Assembly (NCBI GenBank): GCA_964017185.1 | Contig: OZ024875.1 | Span: 64,475,043 to 64,539,042 of the forward strand | Length of the DNA: 64,000 nucleotides | Reading direction: 5' to 3' | Source: Rugalucina vietnamica | Taxonomy: Eukaryota > Mollusca > Bivalvia > Lucinida > Lucinidae | In this document: one piece after another, positions 10,540-22,598 of the stretch | Position numbering within the stretch: position 1 is the stretch's first letter | Layout: the number at the start of each line of letters is the position of its first letter | Translations under genes and position numbers: made by a program | The notes under the pieces: model-generated | What the model saw: only the letters and a program-made list of their open reading frames with translations | What the model was told of the DNA's origin: nothing | Database searches by the model: none

Positions 10540-11550
10540 ACCACTGAAAAAAAAATCTCTGTATTGCATGGCCATGTTTTTGTAATGGGTTTACTGTAAA
10601 CAATCCATCCAGTTTTATGTACATGTAGGATAAACTTGACCTTACAAACACCAAAGCTTCCTCCTTTTGAAGTAGACAATAAAGTCGTTTAACTTTTGGA
10701 AAATATGAATACTTTGTAACACAAGTACACAACTCCGTATAGTGAATGGAATAAAATGCGCACCCTGAACCACAATTCAAAAATGACTGGTCGTTATATT
10801 TAGCATGGTTGTCACGAATATAAAACTATATAAGATCGTTCAATAGGAACATGAGCCTCGACCCCAGAGATTACTTTTGATATTGTCTTAATATTTGTTT
10901 ACCATGGTTATGATGGACATTCTAGTTGAAACTTGTCTTTATGCCTTTTAAAGTTATCCCCTTTTGAATTTCAAGAGGGAGAGAAATGATAATAAATATT
11001 TGTATCTGTTAATTAAAAAGCCGACTGCATGAATCAGTGTAAAGATAAGTTGAAGATAGTAGATTGATGGTTAGTTTTGTCAGACTGGTAATGGCTTAAC
11101 ATCCCAGTCAACAAATGTCCATTTGTGTCGAGACGGAGACATAGCTGCAGGCGAGTTAATGAGTCTTGCTCAATGACACAACACGCCGCCGCATTTGGGG
11201 GTCTCGATAAGAAGTCCGATGCTCTTCCCCTAGATCACCCTACGACACTGTTTCACTACGCAAAACGTCTGTCAAGTATGTACATGGTCCTCATTGTGGT
11301 TTTACACGAATTTACATTGTTTCTAGTCTATGTCTTCGTTTAACACAGCCGTTAACACAACAAATCGTTCGGTCAATTCGATTAGCTTTGGGGTTTAATG
11401 TCAGACAAATCTTCATGTTGTCTTACGGAAGTTCAGTTCCCCTCTTTCTAATACCATCAAGTATTTGAAAATAAAATCTGAAACATGACATCGCTGGTCC
11501 GAGAAGTTGTCTACGGAAAAGCCTCATGTGCAATATGGTGTTCAGAAGCT
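10540..11550. other. Intergenic stretch, nothing recognised
   Basis: AT-rich unique-looking sequence. No conserved protein, RNA gene or clear repeat seen on either strand. Short open frames here show no family motif. Confidence 0.4.
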
Positions 11551-11554
11551 GGGA

Positions 11555-11757
11555 GAGTCCATCACGAAAACATGTCCGCGTTAACCTTTTATATAGCAAA
11601 AATGGGATATGCAGGGCTATACCTATTTTTCTTATTTTTGCTCCAAAACATAGATTGTGGGTCTCGGCGAGGCGGTACTAACGTGGTTCGACATTCGATG
11701 TTTTTAGCAAAAATATTTAAAATCTGTATAACTCATGGGCAAGTTTTCGTAATGTGA
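11555..11757. mobile_element. MITE family 2, half copy
   Basis: CACGAAAACATGTCCGCG start, CTTTTATATAGCAAAAATGG, GCAGGGCTATACCTATTTTTC, then GGCGAGGCGGTACTAACGTG and TTTTCGTAATG end. One arm of the palindrome is shortened. Confidence 0.75.
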
Positions 11758-11831
11758 CACAGTTACTATATACTTATGTTGTTGGTGTGCATGAGCAAGC
11801 GGATGTCCTGACGGCAGAAATGTGCTAATAT

Positions 11832-12090
11832 ATGAGCCGCCTCATGGGAAAACCAACAATCCGCATAGGCGAAAACAAAGACGCAGATCAGCTTCGCGCG
11901 GTAACCGCAAAGCTGATCAGCACCTTTGTTTTCGCTGCTCGGATAGTACAATTCCTCTTCTAACGTTACTCAAGTTAAATCCAAAATTTCAAGCTTCTGG
12001 CTATTTTCTGTGCTTGTACAGGCTGGTTAGTGTCAGACCTGTTCGAAAACCACATTGTTGGTTTTCCCACGAGACGGCTCAATTATAACC
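11832..12090. mobile_element. MITE family 1 copy
   Basis: Ends TGAGCCGCCTCATGGG and CCCACGAGACGGCTCA. Inside, GATCAGCTTCGCGCGGTAACC with inverted partner, then CAGGCTGGTTAGTGTCAGACC. Small open frames on both strands are by-products of the inverted repeat. Confidence 0.85.
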
Positions 12091-12499
12091 ACCAAGTTAT
12101 GTTTGGACAACGATGGCTGATCACACATGCTAAATATCTGATTACATACTCAAGGTCATCGATCCAAAAATACTTCGTTGTCACTCTCTGGCTAAAAATA
12201 AATATAAGCGAAGGTAAATTTAAGGTCGATCGATAGTTTAACGACGATATCGAGGGTATATTGAAAGTAAACAGAATTATTTCCCCAGGCTTATCTATTT
12301 AAACATTTTCAATAAAGTGAAAAAAATGTTACATCCGTTTTTTTTACTTTAATTGATAGCCAATTAAGTTTGAGGTTAAGATGAGTGGGTGTATGTCAGT
12401 GTCTTCTGTAAACTCTTCGTGTTAATTGTTATTTATAATTTCCAGTTTTCATTATGTTTTCAATAAAGCTTTCCGAGAGTTTTCATTGTTTAAATTTGT

Positions 12500-12645
12500 T
12501 GGGAGTCCATATTAAGAAATTTGCGTTTCAGACCCCAATTTCCCGGGGTTCTCCCTTTTTTGCCCCACCTACTGATTGGCCTGTCTCATATAAGCTGAAA
12601 TAGTCTGGAAAGGGACATAAAATTTTGAATAAATTAAAAAAAGAA
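12500..12645 (+). mobile_element. SINE 3' half (CGGGGTTCTCCC core)
   Basis: CCCGGGGTTCTCCC, GCCCCACCTACTGATTGGCC, TCTCATATAAGCTGAAATA, GGGACATAAAATTTTGAATA then an A-rich tail. The same block follows a tRNA-like head at 50195-50430. It resembles the conserved central domain of metazoan SINEs (inference). Confidence 0.7.
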
Positions 12646-12694
12646 AACAAAAATGGGGGGAAAAACAATTGGGCCAAGTGGTGTTCTTCAGCAA

Positions 12695-12936
12695 ATGAGC
12701 CGCCTCGTTAGAAAACCAACAATGTGGTTTCCGAACTGGTCCGACACAAACCGGCCTGTACAAGCAGAGAAAAAAGCTAGAAGCTTGAAATTTTGGATTT
12801 AAGTAGAAGAGGAATTGTACTATCCAAGTAGCGAAAACAAAGACGCTGATCAGCTTCGCAGTCACCGCGAAACTGATCTTTGCCTTTGTTTTCACCTAGG
12901 CAGTTTGTTGGTTTTCCCATGTGGTGGCTCAAATGA
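12695..12936. mobile_element. MITE family 1 copy
   Basis: Ends ATGAGCCGCCTCGTTAG and CATGTGGTGGCTCAAAT, with the internal GATCAGCTTCGCAG..CGCGAAACTGATC inverted pair and CCGACACAAACCGGCCTGTAC block. Confidence 0.85.
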
Positions 12937-12964
12937 ATCAACTGCCCCAGGAAATGTTCATTAC

Positions 12965-13205
12965 GCAAACATGCTCATGTACAATACAGGATTTTCCAAA
13001 GGCGCAAAAACTGAAAAATTTCAGTAGATTTTTTTTTATATATATTTCTTATTTTTGCTCAAAACATAGATTGTGGGTACACGTGAGTGAGTGAGTACCC
13101 ACAATCTTTGTTTTGGAGCAAAATTAAAAAAATAGGCATACCCCATTTTTGCTATGTAAAAGTGGGGTATAAGGGTGTATATATTATCCTGATGTTTGCC
13201 TCAAC
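12965..13205. mobile_element. MITE family 2 copy, centre altered
   Basis: ACATAGATTGTGGGTACACG / AGTACCCACAATCTTTG inverted pair and TGCTATGTAAAAGTGGGGTA end. The usual AGAACCGCCTCG core is replaced by a short GAGTGAGT run. Confidence 0.8.
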
Positions 13206-13266
13206 ATGACTGAAAAATTGTTGACTGATTCCAGAAGAGTATTGTCAGTGAGTGGTAGAGGACAAT

Positions 13267-13485
13267 ATGAGCCGCGACGCGAGAAAACCGGGCTTTGGGG
13301 TTTCCGACCAGGTCCGACACAAACCGACTTGTGCAGTGACATAAGAAAGCTAGAATCTTGAAATTTTGGGTATAGGTAGAGGAGGAATTATACTATCTGT
13401 ATAGCGAAAACAAAGGCGCTGATCAGCTGTGCAGTAAACTTTGTTTTTTGCATAGGCAAAAATCTAGTTTTCTCATGATGCTGCC
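13267..13485. mobile_element. MITE family 1 copy, truncated
   Basis: ATGAGCCGCGACGCGAG start, GGTCCGACACAAACCGAC block, TAGCGAAAACAAAGGCGC, GATCAGCTGTGCAG. The right end is degenerate (CATGATGCTGCCC). Confidence 0.75.
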
Positions 13486-13764
13486 CATATAAACAGAAGA
13501 CTAGTGTTTTAATGATGAGTATTTTTATAAATAAATGCATTGCAAAAAGAATATTTACATCATAACATTCTTCTATAATTCTGTTATTATTGTAGTAGAC
13601 TCGCTTCACAGATTTACTTTTACTTTTAGGAATAAAATGAATGTATTTGACCAATAGGAAGAAGCATGTAATTTATATTTATAATGGTAAGTCTGTGACA
13701 TGAGTCTGCTACTATAACAGAATTATAAAAGATCTAACTGGCAGTATATATCATACACATTTTT

Positions 13765-16700
13765 AGCTCACCTGAGCTGCTCAAAAGGTGAGCTTATAGG
13801 ATGGCCACGCTCCGGCGTCCGTCCGTCCTCTGTCGTCGTCCGTCCACAATTTCAAAGATCTCCATCTCTGAAACCGCTTGGCCAATCAAAGCCAAATTTT
13901 ATATGAAGCATCTATAGGAAGGAGGAACCAATGTGTATATAAATAATCCAGGTCACATGACCAAGATGGCCGCATGGATGACTGAAGTACTACAATGTGT
14001 ATATAAATCATGATCCTGTGATGACCTTGACCTATTTTACTGCAAGGTCAACAGGTTGCCTATGCATTTGAATGGGGAAAAACTGTTAAAATGTCATTTA
14101 AAGGGAAAAACTTGCAGGAAATGAGCAACAGGACTGAATATTAATCATGTTAATGCTAAAAAAATTACCCCAGGGGCTCATATGCCCCCACCCCGGGGCA
14201 ATATACATGTACATTACCATAACATTCAAACATCTTCTCTGAAACTGCTTGGCCAATCAAAGCCAAATTTTATATGAAGCATCTATAGGAAGAGGGAATC
14301 AATGTGTATATAAATAATTCAGGTCACATGACCAAGATGGCCGCCATGCCCATGTATGGTAAAAAACCCTTCAAAAATCTTCTTCTCCGGAACCAGTGGA
14401 CCGATTTCAACGAAACTTGGCATGAAGTATCGTTGACTCAAGTACTACAATGTATATATAAATCATGACCCTGCAATGACCTTGACCTATTTTACGGCAA
14501 GGTCAACATAGGTCACCAATGCATTTGAATGGGGAAAACTTTTAAAATGTCATTTAAAGTGAAAGTCTTGCAGGAAATGCGCAGTAGGGCTGAATATTAA
14601 TGATTCTGAAAAAAATTGGTCCCCATGAGCTCACATGCCCCCACCCCGGGGCAGTATACATGTATATTTCCATAATATTCAAACATCTTCTCCTGAAACC
14701 ACTTGGCCAATCAAAGCCAAATTATGTGAAGCATCTATAGGATGGAGTAACCAATGTATATATAAATAATCCAGGTCACATGACCAAGATGGCCACCATG
14801 CCCATATATGGTAAAAGCACTTCAAAAATCTTCTCCGGAACAGGTGGACCGATTTCAAAGAAACTTGGCATGAAGCATCGATGGCTAAAGTACTATAATG
14901 TACTACAATATAAATCATGACCCTGTGGTGACATGACCTACTTTATGGTAAGGTCAACTTAGGTCACCCATGCATTTGAATGGTGAAATTGTTAAAATGT
15001 CATTTGAAGGGCAAAACTTGCAGTAAATTGGCAAATGGACTGAATGTTATGATTTGAGAAGGACATTGACTACTGGGGTTATCACGGGGGTGATTCAATT
15101 GATACCACCTGTGCTGTCGTCCGAGACGTTACTGCATATATTGCTGTCGTCCGAGTATTCCGGTTTCCGTCCGAGTACTACGGCTGTCGTTACACAACCA
15201 GTACACACGTAAAAGTGGATTGCAATCGAATCTGAAGGTATTATTTATATTTTTTCTGCTAGAATGTGTTGTTAGATATTTGTCTATCGTGCAATATGTT
15301 TGTACGGGCTTTTGGGTCGCTAGTTTTTATACAAACGTGTTTAATCGTAAAATAGCAAAAATCACATAAATACGCAAATACTGTAAAAATCAGCATCTCT
15401 CATTTCTGACCATGTATTGAACAACGTGGAAAACATAACTGCAAAGATAAAACCTTTTACAGTTTTAAAAAAATCCAAAGCAGAAAGGTTTTGAAGGGGC
15501 GTTTAACTTTTGGTGTTACTGCTGTCGATCAGTTGTAAATATGTGTGATACGGCTGTCGGTTAAAGTCGTTACGGATGTCGACAATTTAGAACAGGTGGT
15601 AGATCCAAATATACGGGTAAAACTAAGTTTAAGGCCTCCTAGATTTCAGAAATATGAATGAAACAACATCTGCTTCACTCTGTTCATAATTCTAACGATA
15701 AACCAGTGGGTTGTATCTACACGAACGGTTAGATATTTACATGGCACACAGCCGCCCTGATCAAACCAAGTTATGAATATTGAACGTCGTATATATGTAG
15801 TGACCGATTGCCTTACTTTCTCAATCATTTTCGCATGCATTATCCAAATAAGAAAGTGTAGTGTATTTGATGAGCGTCACAAAAGAAGACAAACTGTGGC
15901 GAAAGTGACTGATTGATCCTTTGTGTAATGCACTAGTCATTTGTAACCACGCCCGTCCCCCATCCCCGGGGCGGGCGGGGGATAGCCGTGAAAATGAATG
16001 TTGCATTCTGATGTTTAGGTTATTACGACATTTTTGCAGGACATCCAAAATTTAAAACAGAATTAAAACGTAAACTTTGTTACTTTGAAAAAGGTAGTTG
16101 CGCGGTGTAGTTTTTTTGATGATTACGACGTGCGTTTCGTTCATGCACATGTCAGCTTATAAATCGTTTTTCATCCCCAGAAAGCATGTTATGCAAAGTG
16201 TGTGTCGTTAGATACAATACTCATTGTTCATTTATATGACTTTGATAATTATCTCATATGACATTACAGAAGAGAGTTTTGTAGAATTTGTTACTGTTAT
16301 GCTTTCTAGCAATCTGCTTATATATTGTTATAGCTCGATATTGACCTCAGGTGCGTCAAAAGATCGACGAGTCCATGAAGTACCACGTGAAAGGTAAATC
16401 GGTACGAAATGGCTCAAGTTTTCTGTTACACTTCAGTTGCCCGCATAGTAAGTATTTGTACTGTTACAGTCTGAATATCCTTTCACGTGCTACTAAGTAG
16501 ACTCATCGATCTTTTGACGCACCTGAGGTCAAATTCGAGCTATATATAATTTATGTCGTTTGAACAGAGTGAATTAGACATAAATTTCCTTTCTCTTGTG
16601 GTCGCTTTAAGCAACTTTACATATAAAGTAGGGACAGCCTGTTTAATCGGTAGTAGCACGTGCTTTACATTATAAAGTAGGGACAGCCTGTTTAATTGGT

Positions 16701-17786
16701 AGTAGCACGTGCTATTTAACATACTCGTAGTTATAGCGGTAAAATACTGCATGTGTCATTTAAGCTGATACGACAGTTCAGTAGACACCTAAATTTTAAT
16801 TTTGCCATTTTTGGGGACGATAGCGCTTTAACCGACGTCGAGTCGTCATCTGAGGCACTAGTTTCAGAGGGGCTGTGAGGAGCCACTGCAGATGGGAGCA
16901 AGTAATGAACACGGGTGTCACTGAAAGCTGTCCTACCACGCTTAACGCATACTTTGATAAATGGTGAAACTTCGAATTTAATAAATGATACAGTTTCTTG
17001 CGTGTGTGGTGTTTATATGTAAAGTTGCTTGGTTTGAAGCAAGAGAATAGACAGTCTATACAGTCCTTTTATCAGTTGCAAATGAAAACTATTCAGAAAC
17101 TACAAAAAAAATGCATAAAATGCGTTGAATTTGATTTCAATGAGCAATATGCTATCTCAAAATACTATCGACAGCCGTATCGTACTGATCAATAAACAAC
17201 CGCCAGCCGTATCAGGGGTCAACGACAGCCGTATCACGCTTTTTAATAACGGCAAATAAAATTTGAAGGACGCAACGGGTTGGGGAAATGATTATAGTTT
17301 TCAAAGGCTAAATGGAAAACGAAATAGTCCAGCTACTTTCCCTTATGAGGAATGTTTGCAAATGTTGAAAGTAAGAAAAACACGCGAGAAAACAATGTTT
17401 TGTACTCAAAATAAGTTCTTGTGATTATCTATATGTTAAGAAAGTTGGAAACACGTTGGAAATAACGATAAATACCTTCTTGACAATTTTCCGTGATAAT
17501 TGCGCTGAATAGCGACGAAATTTTGGCCCTGTGGACACTGAAACAGGGGCACTAATGGTAACGACAGCCGTAGTACTCGGACGGAAACCGGAATACTCGG
17601 ACGACAGCAATGTATGCAGTAACGTCTCGGACGACAGCACAGGTGGTATCAATTGAATCACCCCCGTGGTTATTCTGACCCTGCCCTTTGGTTATATACA
17701 TGCACATTACCATTCTAGTCAAACAAGTTTAATGGTATATATCTCAGGTGTCAGGTGAGCGTTTACAGGACCATTGGTCCTCTGGT
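13765..17786 (+). repeat. Bivalve GACCTTGACC repeat, split by a transposon
   Basis: Starts AGCTCACCTGAGC...GGTGAGCTTATAGGATGGCC and ends CAGGTGAGCG...CATTGGTCCTCTGGT, an inverted TCACCTG/CAGGTGA pair. Contains about three internal repeats of roughly 440 bp with GACCAAGATGGCC. The element at 15083-17668 interrupts it. No protein frame. Confidence 0.85.
15083..17668. mobile_element. 2.6 kb DNA transposon with 110-bp terminal inverted repeats
   Basis: The termini 15083-15192 and 17559-17668 are inverted copies of each other with one mismatch that I see, starting CACGGGGGTGATTCAATTG. The flanks carry GTTAT on both sides (15078-15082, 17669-17673), a 5-bp target duplication. CGACAGCCGTA motifs recur near both ends (about 15520-15600 and 17164-17240). 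Inside are a second inverted pair (16318-16385 / 16485-16552, GACCTCAGGTGCGTCAAAAG) and a tandem duplication of about 55 bp at 16618-16712. No transposase is visible, so it is non-autonomous. A 5-bp duplication and CAC start would suit Transib/RAG-like elements, but this is only a hypothesis. Confidence 0.9.
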
Positions 17787-18054
17787 ATAATATCCATCCT
17801 GACATGATTGAAAAATTGTTAACAGGGATATACACCAAAGTACAAAAATACATTTCTAAGATACAAGGCTCCACTTGTAAACCAGGAGACGTTGGCACGA
17901 TCCCAGGCTTCTCCAGTCTTTAAATTTAGACTTAAACCATGGTTCTGTCTCCATATGACATTTGCTGTTGAGTGGTACATTAAACAAGAAGTTAATCACC
18001 ATTCTATAATGCCATTTTGCAGGGTAAAGGAAAAACTGGTTAAGAGGTAGACTT

Positions 18055-18325
18055 TGAGCTAGTGCATGAGAAAAACAACAATTTAGGTTTCCGACCAGGT
18101 CCAACACAAACCAGGCTGTACAGTCACAGCATAAAGCTAGAAGCTTGAAACTTTGTAAGTAGAAGAGGAATAGTACTATCCGTGGTGAAAGCAAAGGCGC
18201 TGATCTGCTGTGCAGTTACTGCACCGCGATCTGCTGTGCAGTTACTGCACAGCTGATCTGCTTCTTTGTTTTCGCATAATATGTAAATTGTTGGTTTTCT
18301 CATGCAAATGCTCATTTGCTTTGTC
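18055..18325. mobile_element. MITE family 1 copy
   Basis: TTGAGCTAGTGCATGAG start, GGTCCAACACAAACCAGGC, internal duplicated GATCTGCTGTGCAGTTACTG, CATGCAAATGCTCATTT end. The internal palindrome is partly duplicated. Confidence 0.8.
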
Positions 18326-18339
18326 ATTTACACCTTATT

Positions 18340-18578
18340 TGAGCCACATCATGAGAAAACCAGAAATGTGATGTCCAAAACGATCCAACACAAACCGAAC
18401 TTTACAACCACTGAAGATGGCTAGAGGCTGGAAAGTTTGGATTTAGAAAGAAGAGGAATTGTCCTATCCCTGTAGCGAAAACAAAGGCGCTGATCAGCTT
18501 CGCAGTTACTGCACAGCTGATCTGTGCCTTTGTTTTTTTATATGCAGATTATTGGTTTTCTCATGAAGTGGCTTATTT
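18340..18578. mobile_element. MITE family 1 copy
   Basis: TTGAGCCACATCATGAG start, GATGGCTAGAGGCTGGAAAG, GATCAGCTTCGCAGTTACTG inverted pair, CATGAAGTGGCTTATT end. Confidence 0.8.
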
Positions 18579-18744
18579 AAGTTGTTTAAAATGATTAAAG
18601 TGCTCAAGTAATCAATGAAAGAAACAAAGTGTATGAAGTAAATAATGAATTTCTACAAAATGTAAACTGCTATACAAATGACACATTGACGAAATTGATC
18701 TACATGTACATGTAAAAAGGAGAAGATGGTGGCCTAATGGTTAT

Positions 18745-19012
18745 ACACCATATAATGTACACCCCCTTGAAGCCCCTTTTTATATAGTAAAATTGGGTTT
18801 ACAGGGGTATACCTATATTCCTTATTTTCGATCCAAAACATAGATTGTGGGTACTCGTTAGGATCGCCTCGCTGAGGCGCTTCTAACGTGTACTCACAAT
18901 CAATGTATTTAGCAAAAATATTAAAAACTTCAAAATTTTTCCAATGAAAATTTCAGTTTTTTGCTTTTGAAAAATCATTTCTGTCTATTGCATGGGCGAG
19001 TTTTCGTAATGG
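18745..19012. mobile_element. MITE family 2 copy
   Basis: CACCCCCTTGAAGCCCC start, central TCGTTAGGATCGCC..GAGGCGCTTCTAACG palindrome, GCATGGGCGAGTTTTCGTAATG end. Confidence 0.85.
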
Positions 19013-19140
19013 CATTGGGCTCCAGATTGAGAGGTAGGGGGTTCAAATGCAAATTGTGCCAAATTGTGTCAAAAAATTAACTCGCCAAAGTACTAAGGAA
19101 GTGATGGCTCCATCCTCTCATGACTGACAAGTTGTTAACT

Positions 19141-19310
19141 TGGACATTAACATACATGTGATATCTCCCTATTTTTGAGCAAATCACCCTATTTGGAATT
19201 CCAAAATTTCTTTATATATCTTGTACATCTCCCTATTTGGAATTTCAGATCTCCCTATTTCAAATCAAGAAGTTCCATCTTTGTTTAATCATTCTCCCTA
19301 TTTTGAAAGG
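19141..19310 (+). repeat. CTCCCTATTT short tandem repeat
   Basis: ATCTCCCTATTT with (T)GGAATT spacers occurs five times with irregular spacing. Non-coding. Confidence 0.6.
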
Positions 19311-19540
19311 CAAATCTACTTTGCTTCCCAGGTGGATCACATGACAGAACATAAATAAGTAAATAAATACATGTGAATAAATGACAGACAAAAAACAACA
19401 ACAAACAAAAATAAATACATGTGAATAAATTATATAAGTTAATAAGCCAGAAATACATGAAATAAATAATCAATATTTACAAAGCTCCAAATGCTTTACA
19501 AATGACTAGAAATAATGAGTTGGCTTTGAACTTACATATA

Positions 19541-19787
19541 TGAGCTGCCGCATGGGAAAACCAACAATCTGCATAGGTGAAAACAAAGGCGCAGACCAGC
19601 TTCGTGGTAAACGCTAAGCTGATCAGCCCCTTTGTTTTTGCTACATTGATAGTACAATTCCTCTTCTACTTAAATTCAAAATTTCAAGTTGGTAGCCTGC
19701 TTCTGTGACTGTACAGTACTGCCCGGTTTGTGTCGGACCTGGTCGTAACCCAAATTGTTGGTTTTCCCACGCACAGGCTCATATAGA
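19541..19787. mobile_element. MITE family 1 copy
   Basis: ATGAGCTGCCGCATGGG start, CAGACCAGCTTCGTGG / ACGCTAAGCTGATCAG inverted pair, TGTGTCGGACCTGGTCG, CCCACGCACAGGCTCAT end. Confidence 0.85.
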
Positions 19788-20109
19788 ATGCCTTAATGCA
19801 AACAGAAGGGGAAGTTGAGGAATTGAGCTGATGTGTTACTGCATGGTACAGGCCAACCTCATTGTAATGGGTCTTTGGTGTCCACAGAAACAGACCATGT
19901 TAAAAGTGAAACGTGTTATGAGATACCCTACAATGACCTTAGCAAACATGTAAAGGGCTAGGGGATTTAAGGCCTGATTTCGGCCTCATGTGTTGGCAAG
20001 AAAATGAATTTTGGAATTTTGAGGAGAAACGTGTTGCAAATAGCAGGTATAGGTCCCTGCTTATAAATTCTAGCACAACTATCACATTCAAATTATTTTT
20101 AACCATTCA

Positions 20110-22415
20110 ACACAGTAGCGGATTTAGAGGGGGTTCAAGGGGTTCGCTCGAACCCCCTCTGGACCCAAATTATTTTATTTCCATGGGAAATTTCAAGAGA
20201 TTTTGTAAGAAATTAGGTAAATGAACCCCCTTTTTAGCTCACCTGAGCCGAAGGCTCACAAGGTGAGCTTATAGGATGGCCATGATCCGGCGTCCGTCCG
20301 TCGTCCGTCCGTCGTCGTCGTCCACAATTTCAAAGATCTTCTTCTCTGAAACAACTTGGCCGATCTCGTTGAAATTTTATGTGGAGCCTCCTTGGGTAGT
20401 GGCATTGTAATTTTGATCGCGATATCTTGGTCACATGACCAAGATGGCCGCCACGCCCATATATGGTAAAAACCTTTCAAAAATCTTCTTCTCCAGAACC
20501 GTTGGGCCGATTTCCACGAAACTTGGTATGTAGCATCGGGGACTTCAGCCCATCATAGTTTGATAAAATGATGACCCTTGGATGACCTTGACCTATTTTA
20601 CGGCAAGGTCAAATTTGGAAACATAGGCTTTTACATGGGAAAAAGTGAAAACTATGGATTTTTTGAAAACTATTGCAGCCTGAGGCCTGAAAAGTGGTAG
20701 ATGCAAACAACTTATGGAGTAGATGAAGGTATGTTATTAATTTAGGTCAAGGTCATCTCTTGACCTTGGCCAGTCTGTCGTCCATACACACTTTTCAAAG
20801 ATCTTCTTCTCTGAAACTGCTTGGCCAATCAAAGTGAAATTTTATGTGGAGCATCCATGGATAGGGGAGACAAAAGTTTGATCGCGAAATCCAGGTCACA
20901 TGACCAAGATGGCCGCCACGCCCATATATGGTAAAACCACTCAAAAATCTTCTTCTCCAGAACCGGTGGGCCGATTTCCACGAAACTTGGTATGTAGCAT
21001 CGGGGACTTCAGCCCATCATAGTTTGATAAAATGATGACACTTTGATGACTTTGACCTATTTTACGGCAAGGTCAAATTTGGAAACATGCTTTGAAATGG
21101 GAAAAAGTGAAACTATGGATTTTTTGAAAACTATTGCAGCCTGAGGCCTGAAAAGTGGTATATGCAAACAACTAATGGAGTAGATGAAGATATGTGATTA
21201 ATTTATGTCAAGGTCATCTCTTGACCTTGGCCAGTCTGTCGTCCATACACACTTTTCAAAGATCTTCTTCTCTGAAACTGCTTGGCCAATCAAAGTGAAA
21301 TTTTATGTGGAGCATCCATGAGAAGGGGAGACGAAAGTTTGATTGCGAAATCCAGGTCACATGACCAAGATGGCCGCCATATATGGTAGAAACCACTCAA
21401 AAATCTTCTTCTCCAGAACCGGCAGGCCGATATTCATAAAACTTGGTATGTAGCATTTGGGACTCCAGCCCATCATAGTTTGATCAAATGATGACCATAG
21501 GATGACCTTGACCTATTTTACGGCAATGTCAATTTTGGAAACATAGGCTTTTCATTGGAAAAGTGAAACTGGATTTTTTGAAAACTGTTGCAGCCTGAGA
21601 CCTGAAAAGTGGTAGATGCAAACAACTAATGCAGTAGATGAAGGCATGTGATTAATTTAGGTCAAGGTCATCTCTTGACCTTGGCCAGTCTGTTGTCCAT
21701 ACACACTTTTCAAAGATCTTCTTCTCTGAAACTGCTCGGCCAATCAAAGTGAAATTTTATGTGGAGTGTCTATAGATAGGGGGAACAAAAGTTTGATCGC
21801 GAAATTCGGGTCACATGACCAAGATGGCTGCCATGCCCAACTATGGTAAAAACCACTCAAAAATCTTCTTCTCCAGAACCGGCTGGCCGACTTACGCAAA
21901 ACTTGGTATGTAGCATTTGGGACTCCAGCCCATCATAGTTTGTTGAAATAATGACCCTAGGATGACCTTGACCTATTTTACGGCAATGTCAATTTTGGAA
22001 ACATAGGCTTTTACATGGGAAAAGGCGAAAACAGTGGATATTTTGGAAACTGGTGCAGCCTGAGACCTGAAAGTTGCTAGATGCAGACAACTAATGGAGT
22101 CAATGAAGGTAAGTAATTAATGAAGGCCAAGGTCATTTCTTGACCTTGACCCCAGGTCATTTAAATATCAAAATTAAAATTATGGTTTTCTCAGAAATCA
22201 CTGGGTTTGGAAACTTTTGCAGCCTGAGACCTGAAACTTTGCAGATGCTGACAACTTATGAAGTCAATAAAGGTGTGTGAGTATTCAAGGTCAAGGTCAT
22301 TTCATGATGACTTAATACTCCAAGATCAGGCTTCAGGTGAGCGTTCTCAGGACCAATGGTCCTCTGGTTCTATATTTGAACCCCCTCTTCTGAATTCCTG
22401 GATCCGTCCCTGAAA
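20110..22415. repeat. Short GGATTTAGAGGGGGTTC repeat interrupted by a bivalve repeat
   Basis: GTAGCGGATTTAGAGGGG...GAACCCCCTTTT before 20236 and TGAACCCCCTC...CTGGATCCGTCCCTG after 22368 look like two halves of one small element. The 2.1 kb repeat between them is inserted in it. Confidence 0.6.
20236..22368 (+). repeat. Bivalve GACCTTGACC repeat, complete copy
   Basis: Bounded by AGCTCACCTGAGCC...GGTGAGCTTATAGG and CAGGTGAGCGTTCTCAGG...GGTCCTCTGGT. Four internal units of about 460 bp, each with CACATGACCAAGATGG (near 20431, 20893, 21355, 21807), ATGACCTTGACCTATTTTAC and CAAGGTCATCTCTTGACC. The last is itself a small palindrome. No coding capacity. Confidence 0.9.
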
Positions 22416-22598
22416 CATCATTTTCAACTACGGGCCCACGCGACAAACAATTCTTACTATGAAATAATTATGAAGTATCATCCAGAGATATTGTATGCTA
22501 AGTATTATTTTGTTCGTCGTGTGGGCTGGCACTTAAAAATTAAACTAGAAAATGTGTTTATGAAACACTATGCCCCCAACTGGAAAGTCATTTTCAAG

